Source of the DNA: Phocaeicola_A sp964432715
Lineage (GTDB): Bacteria; Bacteroidota; Bacteroidia; Bacteroidales; Bacteroidaceae
Assembly (NCBI GenBank): GCA_964432715.1
Contig: CAYSOW010000076.1
Coordinates: 1 to 10,004, forward strand
DNA length: 10,004 bases
Direction of reading: 5' to 3'
The notes below the pieces were generated by a model that saw nothing but the letters and a program-made list of their open reading frames with translations, was not told where the DNA came from and made no database searches. Position numbers and translations under genes: made by a program. Positions within the stretch are counted from its first letter, which is position 1. Each line of letters opens with the position of its first letter. Of the stretch, positions 1-7,325 are shown one piece after another.

Positions 1-261
1 GCGGTGAAACCCCGTGAAATAGTCTATTTCATTACCCAACCTCCATATGTGATTTGCTACATTCAAGATATTGATTCTCTGTATGATGGAAATGGAAATG
101 CATTGCTTCCACTTACATGGGTGCTTCCTTCCACTGCTTCCATGCAGCTTCAACTCCTTCGGGTGATCCTAGACTTTTACTCAACTCAAAATCTCCTTGA
201 TTATTAGGAAAATTCGGGAAATCTTTTTTATTTTGCGTAAGTAAACCTTAAAGATAAGCAT
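1..261. other. Left-edge region without a convincing gene
   Basis: A plus-strand frame is open from the window edge to a TAG at 205-207, starting at best with a GTG at 4. Its translation has no domain I recognise. The minus strand is also open over parts of the region (stop near 118), so openness is weak evidence here. The DNA between about 100 and 145 is repetitive: GCTTCC occurs three times (105, 123, 136) and TTCCACT twice (107, 129). It could be the tail of a gene starting outside the window, a decayed gene or non-coding DNA. Positions 208-261 are A/T rich and precede the next gene. Confidence 0.25.
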
Positions 262-552
262 ATGATAGACGATGAAAAACTAGTGCAAGATGAGAATTAT
301 AAGCTTGCAAGAATGAAGGGGCTTGAAAAAGCTCATGAACATGGTTATGTAGCAGAACTTGCTGAAATGTACGCAGATTCGTTTGCTTTAGAATTTTTGA
401 AGCACCATGACGAATATGTTGAGATTGGGCGAGCTATAGGTCGAGCTGATTCATGTCATGAAATAGCAAAGAAAATGAAATTAGATAACATGGATCCTGC
501 CTATATTTCAAAGCTGACTGGACTGAGTGTAGAAGAAATCGAGAAATTGTAG
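262..552 (+). CDS. Short protein resembling the C-terminus of Rpn/PD-(D/E)XK transposase-family proteins
   Basis: The 96-residue product is charged and helical. Its last 30 residues (EIAKKMKLDNMD, then YISKLTGLSVEEIEKL) match the usual end of Bacteroidetes Rpn-family recombination-promoting nucleases, where a run of G-x-x-x-G charged repeats leads to a small HTH-like 'ISKLTGLS-x-EEI' tail. The repeat part is seen here as EIGRAIGRAD (about residues 54-63). The nuclease core that normally precedes it, in proteins of roughly 300 residues, is absent, and no PD-(D/E)XK motif can be read upstream. I therefore infer a C-terminal remnant or a stand-alone tail gene. The ATG follows AAAGATAAGCAT, which is A-rich as usual for Bacteroides. 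Family recognition rests on the C-terminal third only. Confidence 0.55.
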   Translation: MIDDEKLVQDENYKLARMKGLEKAHEHGYVAELAEMYADSFALEFLKHHDEYVEIGRAIGRADSCHEIAKKMKLDNMDPAYISKLTGLSVEEIEKL

Positions 553-581
553 GTGTGCCTAATCTCCTACATTAGATAAAT

Positions 582-617
582 TGCCGATGCAGTCTATGGA
601 GAGATGCTGCATCGGCA
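582..617. terminator. Strong hairpin between convergent genes, probable terminator
   Basis: TGCCGATGCAG (582-592) pairs perfectly with CTGCATCGGCA (607-617), giving an 11-bp stem and a 14-base loop. On the plus strand it is followed by GTTATTCTTTATCC, which is moderately T rich; on the minus strand by AATTTATCTAATG. It lies between two genes ending toward each other (552 and 662), so a bidirectional intrinsic terminator is the natural reading. Neither side has a long T-tract, so efficiency is uncertain. Confidence 0.7.
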
Positions 618-661
618 GTTATTCTTTATCCGGTATTACTTTTGTGTGTAGTGTTGGGATT

Positions 662-1267
662 CTAGAAAAGCACACCGGTTCCGTGTAAAATGATAAGTAT
701 CGCGAATAATGTGGTGACACTATACGCGATAGACTTCTTCTTGTAGCATAAAAGCCAACCGCTCAGTGCGCCCATGATGTAGAAGAAAAATGCGGGGAGC
801 GAACCGATACACTCTGAAAATGCGACGATTCGTACAGGCAGTTCCAACAGGATAATGGCGCAGATGACAGAATAGACGGAGATGCGTCGGTCTATCGACA
901 ACTTCTTTGATTGGCGACCGAAGTAATAGGCTAGCGCCAAAGGTATGATGAACGAAACAATATCATTAAACAGCGTTGGGAAGTTCCCGTCGGTGTATGT
1001 GAATAGTAACCGTGAGGGCATCACAAACAGAAAGTAACCAATGATAGAGATGGCCAACCATTTTGAGAAGGTGTGCGTGTTCGAGCCTTTCGAAGAAAGA
1101 ACATAGAAAAGTAGTACACCGGTGCATAGAATGATGGTTACGTACACGAGTATGTTCAGTTTTCCTTGTAAACAGAAAACCAAAGGGATGATTGCTCCAA
1201 ATAAAACTAACAGCGCAGAGATGATGCGCTTTGAAAGTAGACTTGATTCCATTGCATTGTTTGTCAT
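662..1267 (-). CDS. Multi-pass membrane protein of unknown function
   Basis: This 201-residue protein is very hydrophobic. About six to seven membrane segments can be drawn, near residues 14-33, 38-58, 69-88, 98-117, 129-150, 157-175 and 180-199. Short loops between them carry basic or polar residues, for example FGRQSKKLSIDRR after the fourth. I see no catalytic motif, transporter signature or cysteine pair that would name a family. The start at 1267 is preceded by A/T-rich sequence; a second ATG at codon 6 is possible. A TAnnTTTG-type -7 box at 1326-1319 would give a short leader. The gene follows the SusC/SusD operon in the same direction but is separated from it by a terminator, so it is probably transcribed separately, though a shared upstream motif (1347-1368) hints at common control. 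Inner-membrane location is inferred. Confidence 0.75.
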   Translation of the reverse strand: MTNNAMESSLLSKRIISALLVLFGAIIPLVFCLQGKLNILVYVTIILCTGVLLFYVLSSKGSNTHTFSKWLAISIIGYFLFVMPSRLLFTYTDGNFPTLFNDIVSFIIPLALAYYFGRQSKKLSIDRRISVYSVICAIILLELPVRIVAFSECIGSLPAFFFYIMGALSGWLLCYKKKSIAYSVTTLFAILIILHGTGVLF

Positions 1268-1318
1268 AAGCTTACAGTTTTATTGTTAATATTAGGTTGA
1301 TTCTGTAAATTTGTTTCG

Positions 1319-1326
1319 CAAAAATA
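1319..1326 (-). promoter_or_regulatory. Candidate Bacteroides -7 box for the membrane-protein gene
   Basis: On the minus strand this reads TATTTTTG, matching the Bacteroides sigma-ABfr -7 consensus TAnnTTTG. It lies about 50 bases before the start at 1267. No clear TTTG -33 element sits at the expected 19-21 base spacing, so the call rests on the -7 box and its position. Confidence 0.45.
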
Positions 1327-1346
1327 ATTCGTTCGACAGTTTTTTT

Positions 1347-1368
1347 ATTGCACTTTTTGTTCAAAATG
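1347..1368. promoter_or_regulatory. Dyad motif, copy 1, upstream of the membrane-protein gene
   Basis: ATTG, three variable bases, then TTTTTGTTCAAAATG. The core TTTTG-TT-CAAAA is an inverted repeat with a 2-base spacer, centred about 34 bases upstream of the -7 box. The same motif with identical internal spacing occurs at 9029-9050 upstream of the SusC/SusD operon (19 of 22 bases identical). The form suggests a regulator binding site; no binding is shown. Confidence 0.4.
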
Positions 1369-1384
1369 TTGATTTGTCGTTCCA

Positions 1385-1399
1385 TTTTTTTTTTTTTTT
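1385..1399. repeat. T15 homopolymer run
   Basis: Fifteen consecutive T bases (A15 on the minus strand) lie in the intergenic region between the operon terminator and the membrane-protein promoter, about 60 bases upstream of its -7 box. It does not follow a hairpin on the plus strand. It may act as an upstream A-tract or be a length-variable tract. Confidence 0.6.
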
Positions 1400-1460
1400 A
1401 CAAAACGAGACTGATTTTCAGTGATTTCTGCTCGAATATATGGCTCTCAAATCAAAAGAA

Positions 1461-1494
1461 ACGGGCTGCCTCTATTCTCATATAAGCAGCCCGT
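1461..1494 (-). terminator. Intrinsic terminator of the SusC/SusD operon
   Basis: ACGGGCTGC (1461-1469) pairs with GCAGCCCGT (1486-1494), a 9-bp G+C-rich stem. On the minus strand the stem is followed by TTTCTTTTGATTT, as expected for a rho-independent terminator acting on the operon that ends at 1563. Part of the loop can pair further (TAT with ATA). The hairpin, its loop and the stretch leading into it are repeated in diverged form at 9129-9160. Confidence 0.85.
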
Positions 1495-1562
1495 GTGTGT
1501 TTAATCTTGACTCTTAATTTATAACCTAATGTAAAATCCTTATGCTTATAACGAGACTATTC

Positions 1563-3860
1563 TTATTCTGTTGTGGTGCTAACCACCGGTTCATTACTCT
1601 CCTCCGTGATGCTGGTGCGAGGATTCTTGCTCAGCGGATCAAAGATACCCATGCCGCCGAAACGACTTTGCCAACCGATAGTTTGTACTACGGCGGGGTT
1701 GTTCGACTGGTCGCCGGAAGCAAGGCCCATGAAGTACAACTTCGGATCCCAATAGGGATTACCGGTGGTCATCGTTACTACATCCTTACGAACCAAGTTG
1801 TCCTTGTAGAACGTGGCCATTTTCTGTACATTGTTGTTGGCATAAGTCACGTCAGTACTGCCTGTACTATTATCGGTTACGGTGGTGGCTGTCATATCTT
1901 CGTTCAACGTCAGTGCCGTCGGCTTGGTTAAATCCTTCGTAATGAACGGGTCGGTATCTGCTGAACGATTGGCAATGTAAACCTCCGGATTGATGTAGAG
2001 CTCGATGGTGTGGCGCGGTACCTCATTCAACGGAGCGACACCAAGGTATTGACAGGTGTTGCCTCCCCAGCCGGTTAACTTCCAGCTCGATTCGATACTC
2101 TCCTGACCGGCACCGCCATCAAACAACATCCAACGGTGGCAGTCGTCGAAACGTTTGCCTTCGAATGCTAGTTCAATACGACGCTCGTAGAGGATGGCTT
2201 CAAACATCTTCGCACGGTCTGTGCGAATGGCGGGATCTAAACCACAATTGCCTTCATAACCTACACGTTGACGGATTCTGATCAAGGCGTCCCAAGCTTC
2301 ATCCAAGTGGTTGGCACCACAAGCTGCTTCCGCAAAGTTCAGCAGAACTTCTGTGTAACGGATGGCAATCAGCGGCTGACCGTTTCGCTTAAATCCGCCA
2401 TCATTCTGGAAGATATAGAGCGATGGATTACCCAGGGCGTAGTCCTGTGATTTCTTGCGGATATAGACGGTTTTACCGCCGGTGCCCAGATAGTCGGTGT
2501 AGTAACCACGTGTGGCAGTGTTGATAGCTTCACTGCTAGACGCATACCATGCAAGGTTCCATAATTGATAGCTATTACCGTTCAGATAGGGACGACTACT
2601 TGCTTTATCGGTGGAAAGGTTGCCTTCAAACTTCCATTCTACGCCGGGGAAGGCGAAGGTGCGGTAGAAACGCGGGTCGCGATTCAAGAAGAAGGCGGTC
2701 TTGTCATAGGTGTATTCGCCGGCTTCAGTCGGACGTTTACCATCAGCCATCGGGAAGTCATCTACCAACTCGGCAGACGGTGTTACTTCCTTGGTACCCA
2801 TATCATCACTTCTGCCTGAACCACCTTCCGCATTCGACGGTCGAATCTGCTGTTCCCAACAGTTGAACAAGTCGTTACCGTCACTGTCGGCGGTGTTGTT
2901 ACAGATGGCTACATAAACGGCTTCGGATACGGTGCCGTCACCTCCGGTCATGGTGGTCCAGATCTTGGCCCAGTTGGAGGCGTTGTTGCCGGGATTGCCC
3001 TCGTAAGCCAATCCGAAGTTACCTTCAGCCAATTTTTCCAGTGCTTTCTTGTTCAGATCGTATGCCTCCTCCCAACGGTCGGCTTCATCGGCACGGTTGA
3101 ATACCGGAGAGGCATAATAGTTGGCGATGATACCCGCCAAAGCATAGCCGGCGCCTGCCACGATACGTCCCCAGTCGTTGGCCTCCTCTTCCCAGCGGGT
3201 GGGGAGGTTTTCGCCTGCGTAAATACAATCTTCAATCATGAACTTGTAGGTCTCCTCCGTGGAGTTACGAGTTACGCGCTGTGAGATACTATCGCCCTGA
3301 ATGGTGCTCTGCAATGTGCTTACAATCGGCAGTCCACCGTAGCGCTTCCACATACGGAAGTAGCGGGTGGCACGGAAGAAACGCGCCTGACCTTCCGCCC
3401 AGTGCTTCTGCTCGTCGGTCAGTGTGGTGCTTTCGTTGGCACGATAGATTACGTCGTTGCATTCACGAATTTTTTTCCACGGACTTTCGTTGGTACCGTA
3501 GAAGAAGTACTTACTAATGTTGGTGTTGTCCCAAACCGTGGTAGGGTCTGTATAGATTCCATACTTCACAAACTCGTCCGTGCTGGCAGAGAGGTCATCG
3601 GGTAGACCCACCGGCCACAGGTCGGGATAGAAGTTGTTCGTCGTATTGTTGTATCCTTTATAGTAAGGAAGAGACTTTTCGTAGAGGTAGTTCAGACGAA
3701 GCTTGACCGAGTTCCAGTCGCCATAAACCAAGTCCGGACCATATTGTCCGTAAGGCTCCTTGTCAGCCAGGAAGTCGTCGCTGCAACCGGTCACCAGCGT
3801 CATAGCCAAAGCGATGATGGCTCCGAATCCTACTTTATAGATATTATACATTCTTTTCAT
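1563..3860 (-). CDS. susD-like: SusD/RagB-family glycan-binding outer-membrane lipoprotein
   Basis: This is the surface lipoprotein that caps a SusC transporter and delivers glycan to it. The signal peptide ends in a lipobox (LVTGC, Cys26), and the SDD after the cysteine fits the Bacteroidetes surface-export signal. Family features in order are: a TPR-type helix pair around EGQARFFRATRYFRMWKRYG (156-175), NRDPRFYRTFAFPG (393-406), IRYTEVLLNFAEA (500-512) with the helix ending IRIRQRVG, and the RagB/SusD signature LYERRIELAFEGKRFDDCHRW (557-577). At 765 residues it exceeds the usual 500-650, mainly through a C-terminal extension after about residue 610 rich in Thr, Asn and Ser. The start lies 24 bases after the SusC stop, so the two are co-transcribed. 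A second ATG at codon 4 is possible. The glycan bound cannot be read from the sequence. Confidence 0.95.
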   Translation of the reverse strand: MKRMYNIYKVGFGAIIALAMTLVTGCSDDFLADKEPYGQYGPDLVYGDWNSVKLRLNYLYEKSLPYYKGYNNTTNNFYPDLWPVGLPDDLSASTDEFVKYGIYTDPTTVWDNTNISKYFFYGTNESPWKKIRECNDVIYRANESTTLTDEQKHWAEGQARFFRATRYFRMWKRYGGLPIVSTLQSTIQGDSISQRVTRNSTEETYKFMIEDCIYAGENLPTRWEEEANDWGRIVAGAGYALAGIIANYYASPVFNRADEADRWEEAYDLNKKALEKLAEGNFGLAYEGNPGNNASNWAKIWTTMTGGDGTVSEAVYVAICNNTADSDGNDLFNCWEQQIRPSNAEGGSGRSDDMGTKEVTPSAELVDDFPMADGKRPTEAGEYTYDKTAFFLNRDPRFYRTFAFPGVEWKFEGNLSTDKASSRPYLNGNSYQLWNLAWYASSSEAINTATRGYYTDYLGTGGKTVYIRKKSQDYALGNPSLYIFQNDGGFKRNGQPLIAIRYTEVLLNFAEAACGANHLDEAWDALIRIRQRVGYEGNCGLDPAIRTDRAKMFEAILYERRIELAFEGKRFDDCHRWMLFDGGAGQESIESSWKLTGWGGNTCQYLGVAPLNEVPRHTIELYINPEVYIANRSADTDPFITKDLTKPTALTLNEDMTATTVTDNSTGSTDVTYANNNVQKMATFYKDNLVRKDVVTMTTGNPYWDPKLYFMGLASGDQSNNPAVVQTIGWQSRFGGMGIFDPLSKNPRTSITEESNEPVVSTTTE

Positions 3861-3884
3861 ATCGTAGTTATTAAAAAGTTCAAC

Positions 3885-6800
3885 TTAGAAGGAGACCTTT
3901 AATCCCATTGTAATCTTACGTGTGGTCGGGTAGTTACCATAAGTACCTGCGTAAGTGTCCCATACTTTGCCGGGGATCGGGTTATAGAAACTCCAAGCGT
4001 TTTGGCAAGTCAGGTTCAAACGTACGTTGCTGACGCCCCAATGGCTGGTCCATCTCTTCGGAAGGGTGTAAGCCAAGGTGATGTTGCGAAGCATCACTTT
4101 GGCGGCACTCATGCGCCAGAAAGTAGAGGCTTTGCTATTGATGTCACTATAGCGCAGGTTCGGCATATTGCCACCGCGGTTGGCCCAGGCAATGACTTCT
4201 CCATTGGCATCCAATACGTCTTCGTAGATAAACATGTTCTTCCACATGGAGGAGACGTTCTTGGTCTCCATGCTGTCAAACGATTCGGAGCGCAAGGCGC
4301 TGGGAACTAAAGTGTAGGCACCCCATTCAGCCTGTGTGGTGGCTTGCAACGAGAAGGACTTGTAGATAACGTTCAGGTTGAAGTTCAGGTTGTAGGGATT
4401 GTTTTGACGGTGAGAAATCTCCACCAGGTCGAGATCGGAATCAATGTTACCATCGGGAGCGGTGTAGTTACCGTTCTCGTCCTTGGCTCCGCGGATATCT
4501 TCGTAAATCAGCATACCCGGGTGTACTTCCGATTTGCTCAGGCCCAAGTAGGAACCGTAGGTGCCGTCGGCTTGCTTCATATATTTGTCGAAGTACTCCT
4601 CAATCTCCTGATAACTGCGGAACATACCGATGCAGGAGAGACCCCACAAACCACGGTCGGAACGTTTGTTCTTTACCTGATCGCCGAAAGTCGGATCTTC
4701 TGAGAAGGCGGCTTGTATCAATTTGTTGTCGTCATAGCCGGTGCCTAAGCCCACTGTGAACTGGAGGTCTTTGTTGATACGCTCACGCCATTTCACTTGT
4801 AACTCTACACCGTAAGAGTCCATCTTACCCCAGTTCTCGGGAGCGGCGTAGATACCTACGGTACCCGGCAGCTGCCAAGCGGAAGGTACTACGAACATCT
4901 CGCGGGCAAAGGTGTAATATCCATCCATGGTGATGGAGAGGCGGTTGTTGAGGGTGGTGATGTCGATACCTAAGTCGGTCTGATAGTTCTTATCCCAGCG
5001 AAGGTTCGGGTTGGTTCCCGACTTCTCCGGAAGTTTGAATGATTTGGCTGAAATGGTGGTCGGGTCGGTACCGAAGATGGCGCTGCCATACTCTTTATAG
5101 TCATAGAGCTGGCACCATCTCCAGGCCTCTACGTTGTCTCGTCCGAGGATACCGAAGGATGCACGAATCTTGAAGAAGTCGATACCGAGTTTCTCTTTAT
5201 CGAACCAATTCTCTTCTGAAAGTACCCATCCTGCAGAAAGGCTGGGGAAGTAGCCCCAGTAGTTGTCCGGTGAGAACTTTGTGGAAGCTTGTGAACGGAA
5301 AAGGAACTCAAAGAGGTATTTATCGGCATAAGCGTAGTTCACACGTCCGATGTAAGCCAGTCGTCCACCTTCGCTGCGCCCCCAGCTGACGGTCTTTTCA
5401 GATTCATCAGACAAGGAAGTGGATTGTCCGTCGGTGAATGACAGCGGTGCTGTACCCATTGCTTCTACATCTTCCGATTCATTCTCTGCTTTCTCAATAG
5501 AGAAGGTGGCGCTGATATCGTGTTTGCCGAATTTGCGGCCGTAGATGAACATCAAGTTCATCTGGTAGCTGTCGCTGCGTGACATGGTACGGCTGATGTA
5601 AGAATTCTGTCCGTCGTTGAGCACGCGTTTCTCCAGATTGTCATACGAGGTGAAAGGAATTCCTTCCAGCAAATCCGGGTCGTAGTCGATGGTGGGGTAA
5701 TTGTCTATCAACTGGTTCGGGTCGGTGACGTAGAGGTGGTTACCTGAACCGCCACGATTACGAACACGATAAACGGTGTTCTCCATACGGATGTTGTTGG
5801 TCTTGTCGTTGTTCACACTCTTGGTGTAAGTGAACTTCACACGTAATCCTTTCAAGGGCTTCAGCCAACTGAAGTCGTGCTCCAATGAGGCCTGAATACT
5901 CATGTCGTTCGATGTGTTCTCTTTGTTGTTGCGCGACTGATAGAGTGACTGATAGTTGTAATAGTTTGAGAACGACGGGTCGTTGTTCATACCGGAGTGA
6001 TAGATTGGATATTCACCTATCTGGTCGGGAACGTAACGGGGGTTGAAGAGCATATAGCTATAGTCCTCGTTGCTTCCGCTACCGCCACTGCTCGCCATGT
6101 GGGAGTTTTTGGTGGAGTAGTTACCGGATACGGTAAGGGCGGCCTTGACATACTTGGAGATGTTGGCGTTGATGCCGGCACGATAGTTCCAACGGTCGTA
6201 GTCCAACTTACCGATGTTACCGTCCTGAGTGTAGTATGAAACGTTGCCGTAGTAAGTGGCTTTCTCTGTACCACCGCTCAGGCTGATGTTATGCTGCTGG
6301 GTGAGTGAGGATGACCAGTACTTGTCCAGCAGGTCGTAGTTCAGACTCTTCATGGCTTTCATTTCATCAGCCTGGAAGAAGTCGTACTGCTTGCTCAGCG
6401 AGGAAGTGGAGTTTTTATAGCGTGATCCGGCAGCGGCATTATAGATGCGTGCATAGTCGTAGGCGCTCAGCATGTCGGCATGCTTGATGGCGTCTACGAA
6501 ACCGAACGTTCCGTTGTAGGAGATTTTCGGCGCTCCGGCCTCTCCGCGTTTGGTCTTGACGAGGATAACACCGTAAGCACAATAGGAACCATAGACGGCA
6601 GCGGAGGCATCTTTCAAGATGGTGATGGTCTCTACTTCGTCTACATCCAGGTTGTTGAAGTCTTCTTCGGTACTGATGAAGTCATCAATAACGAACAACG
6701 GGGTTGGGTCGTCCACACCACCGATGGATTGTCCGCCCTGGTCGGTACCGGTGGGCACCAAGGCAACGGCTGATTTGGCCTGACGGATGGTGATGGTAGC

Positions 6801-7298
6801 TGTTTCACCGGGACGACCGGAGGTTGGCATATCTACGTGGATAGAGGGGGAGAGTCCGACCAAGGCTTCCGAGAGGTTGCTCACGGAAAGGTCCTTCAAC
6901 TCGTCGGCACGTATCACTTCCACGGAACCGGTTACGTTCTTTGCTTTTCCGGAACCGTAACCCAATGCAACGACCTCTTCCATCATGTTGAGGTCTTCTT
7001 TCAAGACAATTCTCGGGTTGTTGAGGTTGGAGACGATTTGCTTTACATAACCGATAAAGGTAACTTCCAGCTTTCTCTTTTCGGGCACCTTCAACGTGAA
7101 TTTACCGTCCATATCCGTACTGGTACCGGCACTTCCGCCTTGTACCATGACCGTTGCGCCCACAATCGGTTCTCCGTTCTCGTCGACTACGGAACCGTTT
7201 ACCGTGCGCACGGTGGCTTGTGTCTGTGCATACATCGGCAGGGTGACTATTGCCATCAAGAGTAGGCACAACCAATGAATGAAATATCTTTTACTCAT
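3885..7298 (-). CDS. susC-like: SusC/RagA-family TonB-dependent outer-membrane transporter
   Basis: The 1137-residue product imports oligosaccharides across the outer membrane using TonB/ExbBD energy. It has a signal peptide with likely cleavage after PMYA (residue 24), then a carboxypeptidase-D regulatory-like domain (about 33-100, with VNGSVVDENGEPIVGATV). A TonB-box-like segment EEVVALGYGSGK (107-118) precedes the plug domain. The plug ends in the SusC signature ILKDASAAVYG...GVILVKTKRG (227-252), where the usual 'RAAN' stretch is replaced by YCAY. The rest is a beta-barrel rich in aromatic and polar repeats, ending in ITMGLKVSF with a terminal Phe as in outer-membrane barrels. AAAGGA lies a few bases before the ATG. 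It starts 27 bases after the upstream lipoprotein stop and is followed by the SusD gene, which confirms a SusCD pair. No frameshift or truncation is seen. Confidence 0.97.
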   Translation of the reverse strand: MSKRYFIHWLCLLLMAIVTLPMYAQTQATVRTVNGSVVDENGEPIVGATVMVQGGSAGTSTDMDGKFTLKVPEKRKLEVTFIGYVKQIVSNLNNPRIVLKEDLNMMEEVVALGYGSGKAKNVTGSVEVIRADELKDLSVSNLSEALVGLSPSIHVDMPTSGRPGETATITIRQAKSAVALVPTGTDQGGQSIGGVDDPTPLFVIDDFISTEEDFNNLDVDEVETITILKDASAAVYGSYCAYGVILVKTKRGEAGAPKISYNGTFGFVDAIKHADMLSAYDYARIYNAAAGSRYKNSTSSLSKQYDFFQADEMKAMKSLNYDLLDKYWSSSLTQQHNISLSGGTEKATYYGNVSYYTQDGNIGKLDYDRWNYRAGINANISKYVKAALTVSGNYSTKNSHMASSGGSGSNEDYSYMLFNPRYVPDQIGEYPIYHSGMNNDPSFSNYYNYQSLYQSRNNKENTSNDMSIQASLEHDFSWLKPLKGLRVKFTYTKSVNNDKTNNIRMENTVYRVRNRGGSGNHLYVTDPNQLIDNYPTIDYDPDLLEGIPFTSYDNLEKRVLNDGQNSYISRTMSRSDSYQMNLMFIYGRKFGKHDISATFSIEKAENESEDVEAMGTAPLSFTDGQSTSLSDESEKTVSWGRSEGGRLAYIGRVNYAYADKYLFEFLFRSQASTKFSPDNYWGYFPSLSAGWVLSEENWFDKEKLGIDFFKIRASFGILGRDNVEAWRWCQLYDYKEYGSAIFGTDPTTISAKSFKLPEKSGTNPNLRWDKNYQTDLGIDITTLNNRLSITMDGYYTFAREMFVVPSAWQLPGTVGIYAAPENWGKMDSYGVELQVKWRERINKDLQFTVGLGTGYDDNKLIQAAFSEDPTFGDQVKNKRSDRGLWGLSCIGMFRSYQEIEEYFDKYMKQADGTYGSYLGLSKSEVHPGMLIYEDIRGAKDENGNYTAPDGNIDSDLDLVEISHRQNNPYNLNFNLNVIYKSFSLQATTQAEWGAYTLVPSALRSESFDSMETKNVSSMWKNMFIYEDVLDANGEVIAWANRGGNMPNLRYSDINSKASTFWRMSAAKVMLRNITLAYTLPKRWTSHWGVSNVRLNLTCQNAWSFYNPIPGKVWDTYAGTYGNYPTTRKITMGLKVSF

Positions 7299-7325
7299 TT
7301 TTATTCCTTTTACTTGTTATACATA

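Noticed and set aside
4..207. Plus-strand 67-codon frame as a real gene
   Set aside because: GTG start at the window edge, repetitive DNA, no domain, and competing minus-strand frames; kept only as an uncertain region.
1355..1366. TTTTG-TT-CAAAA as promoter -33 elements
   Set aside because: The distance to the -7 boxes (about 28 and 50 bases from the near edge) does not fit the 19-21 base spacing, so it is better read as an operator-like site.
1542..1931. 129-codon plus-strand frame over the end of the SusD gene
   Set aside because: Antisense shadow of the SusD C-terminus, with no signal peptide or motif of its own.
6837..7265. 142-codon plus-strand frame over the SusC N-terminus
   Set aside because: Opposite the conserved SusC carboxypeptidase-like and plug domains; a frame shadow.
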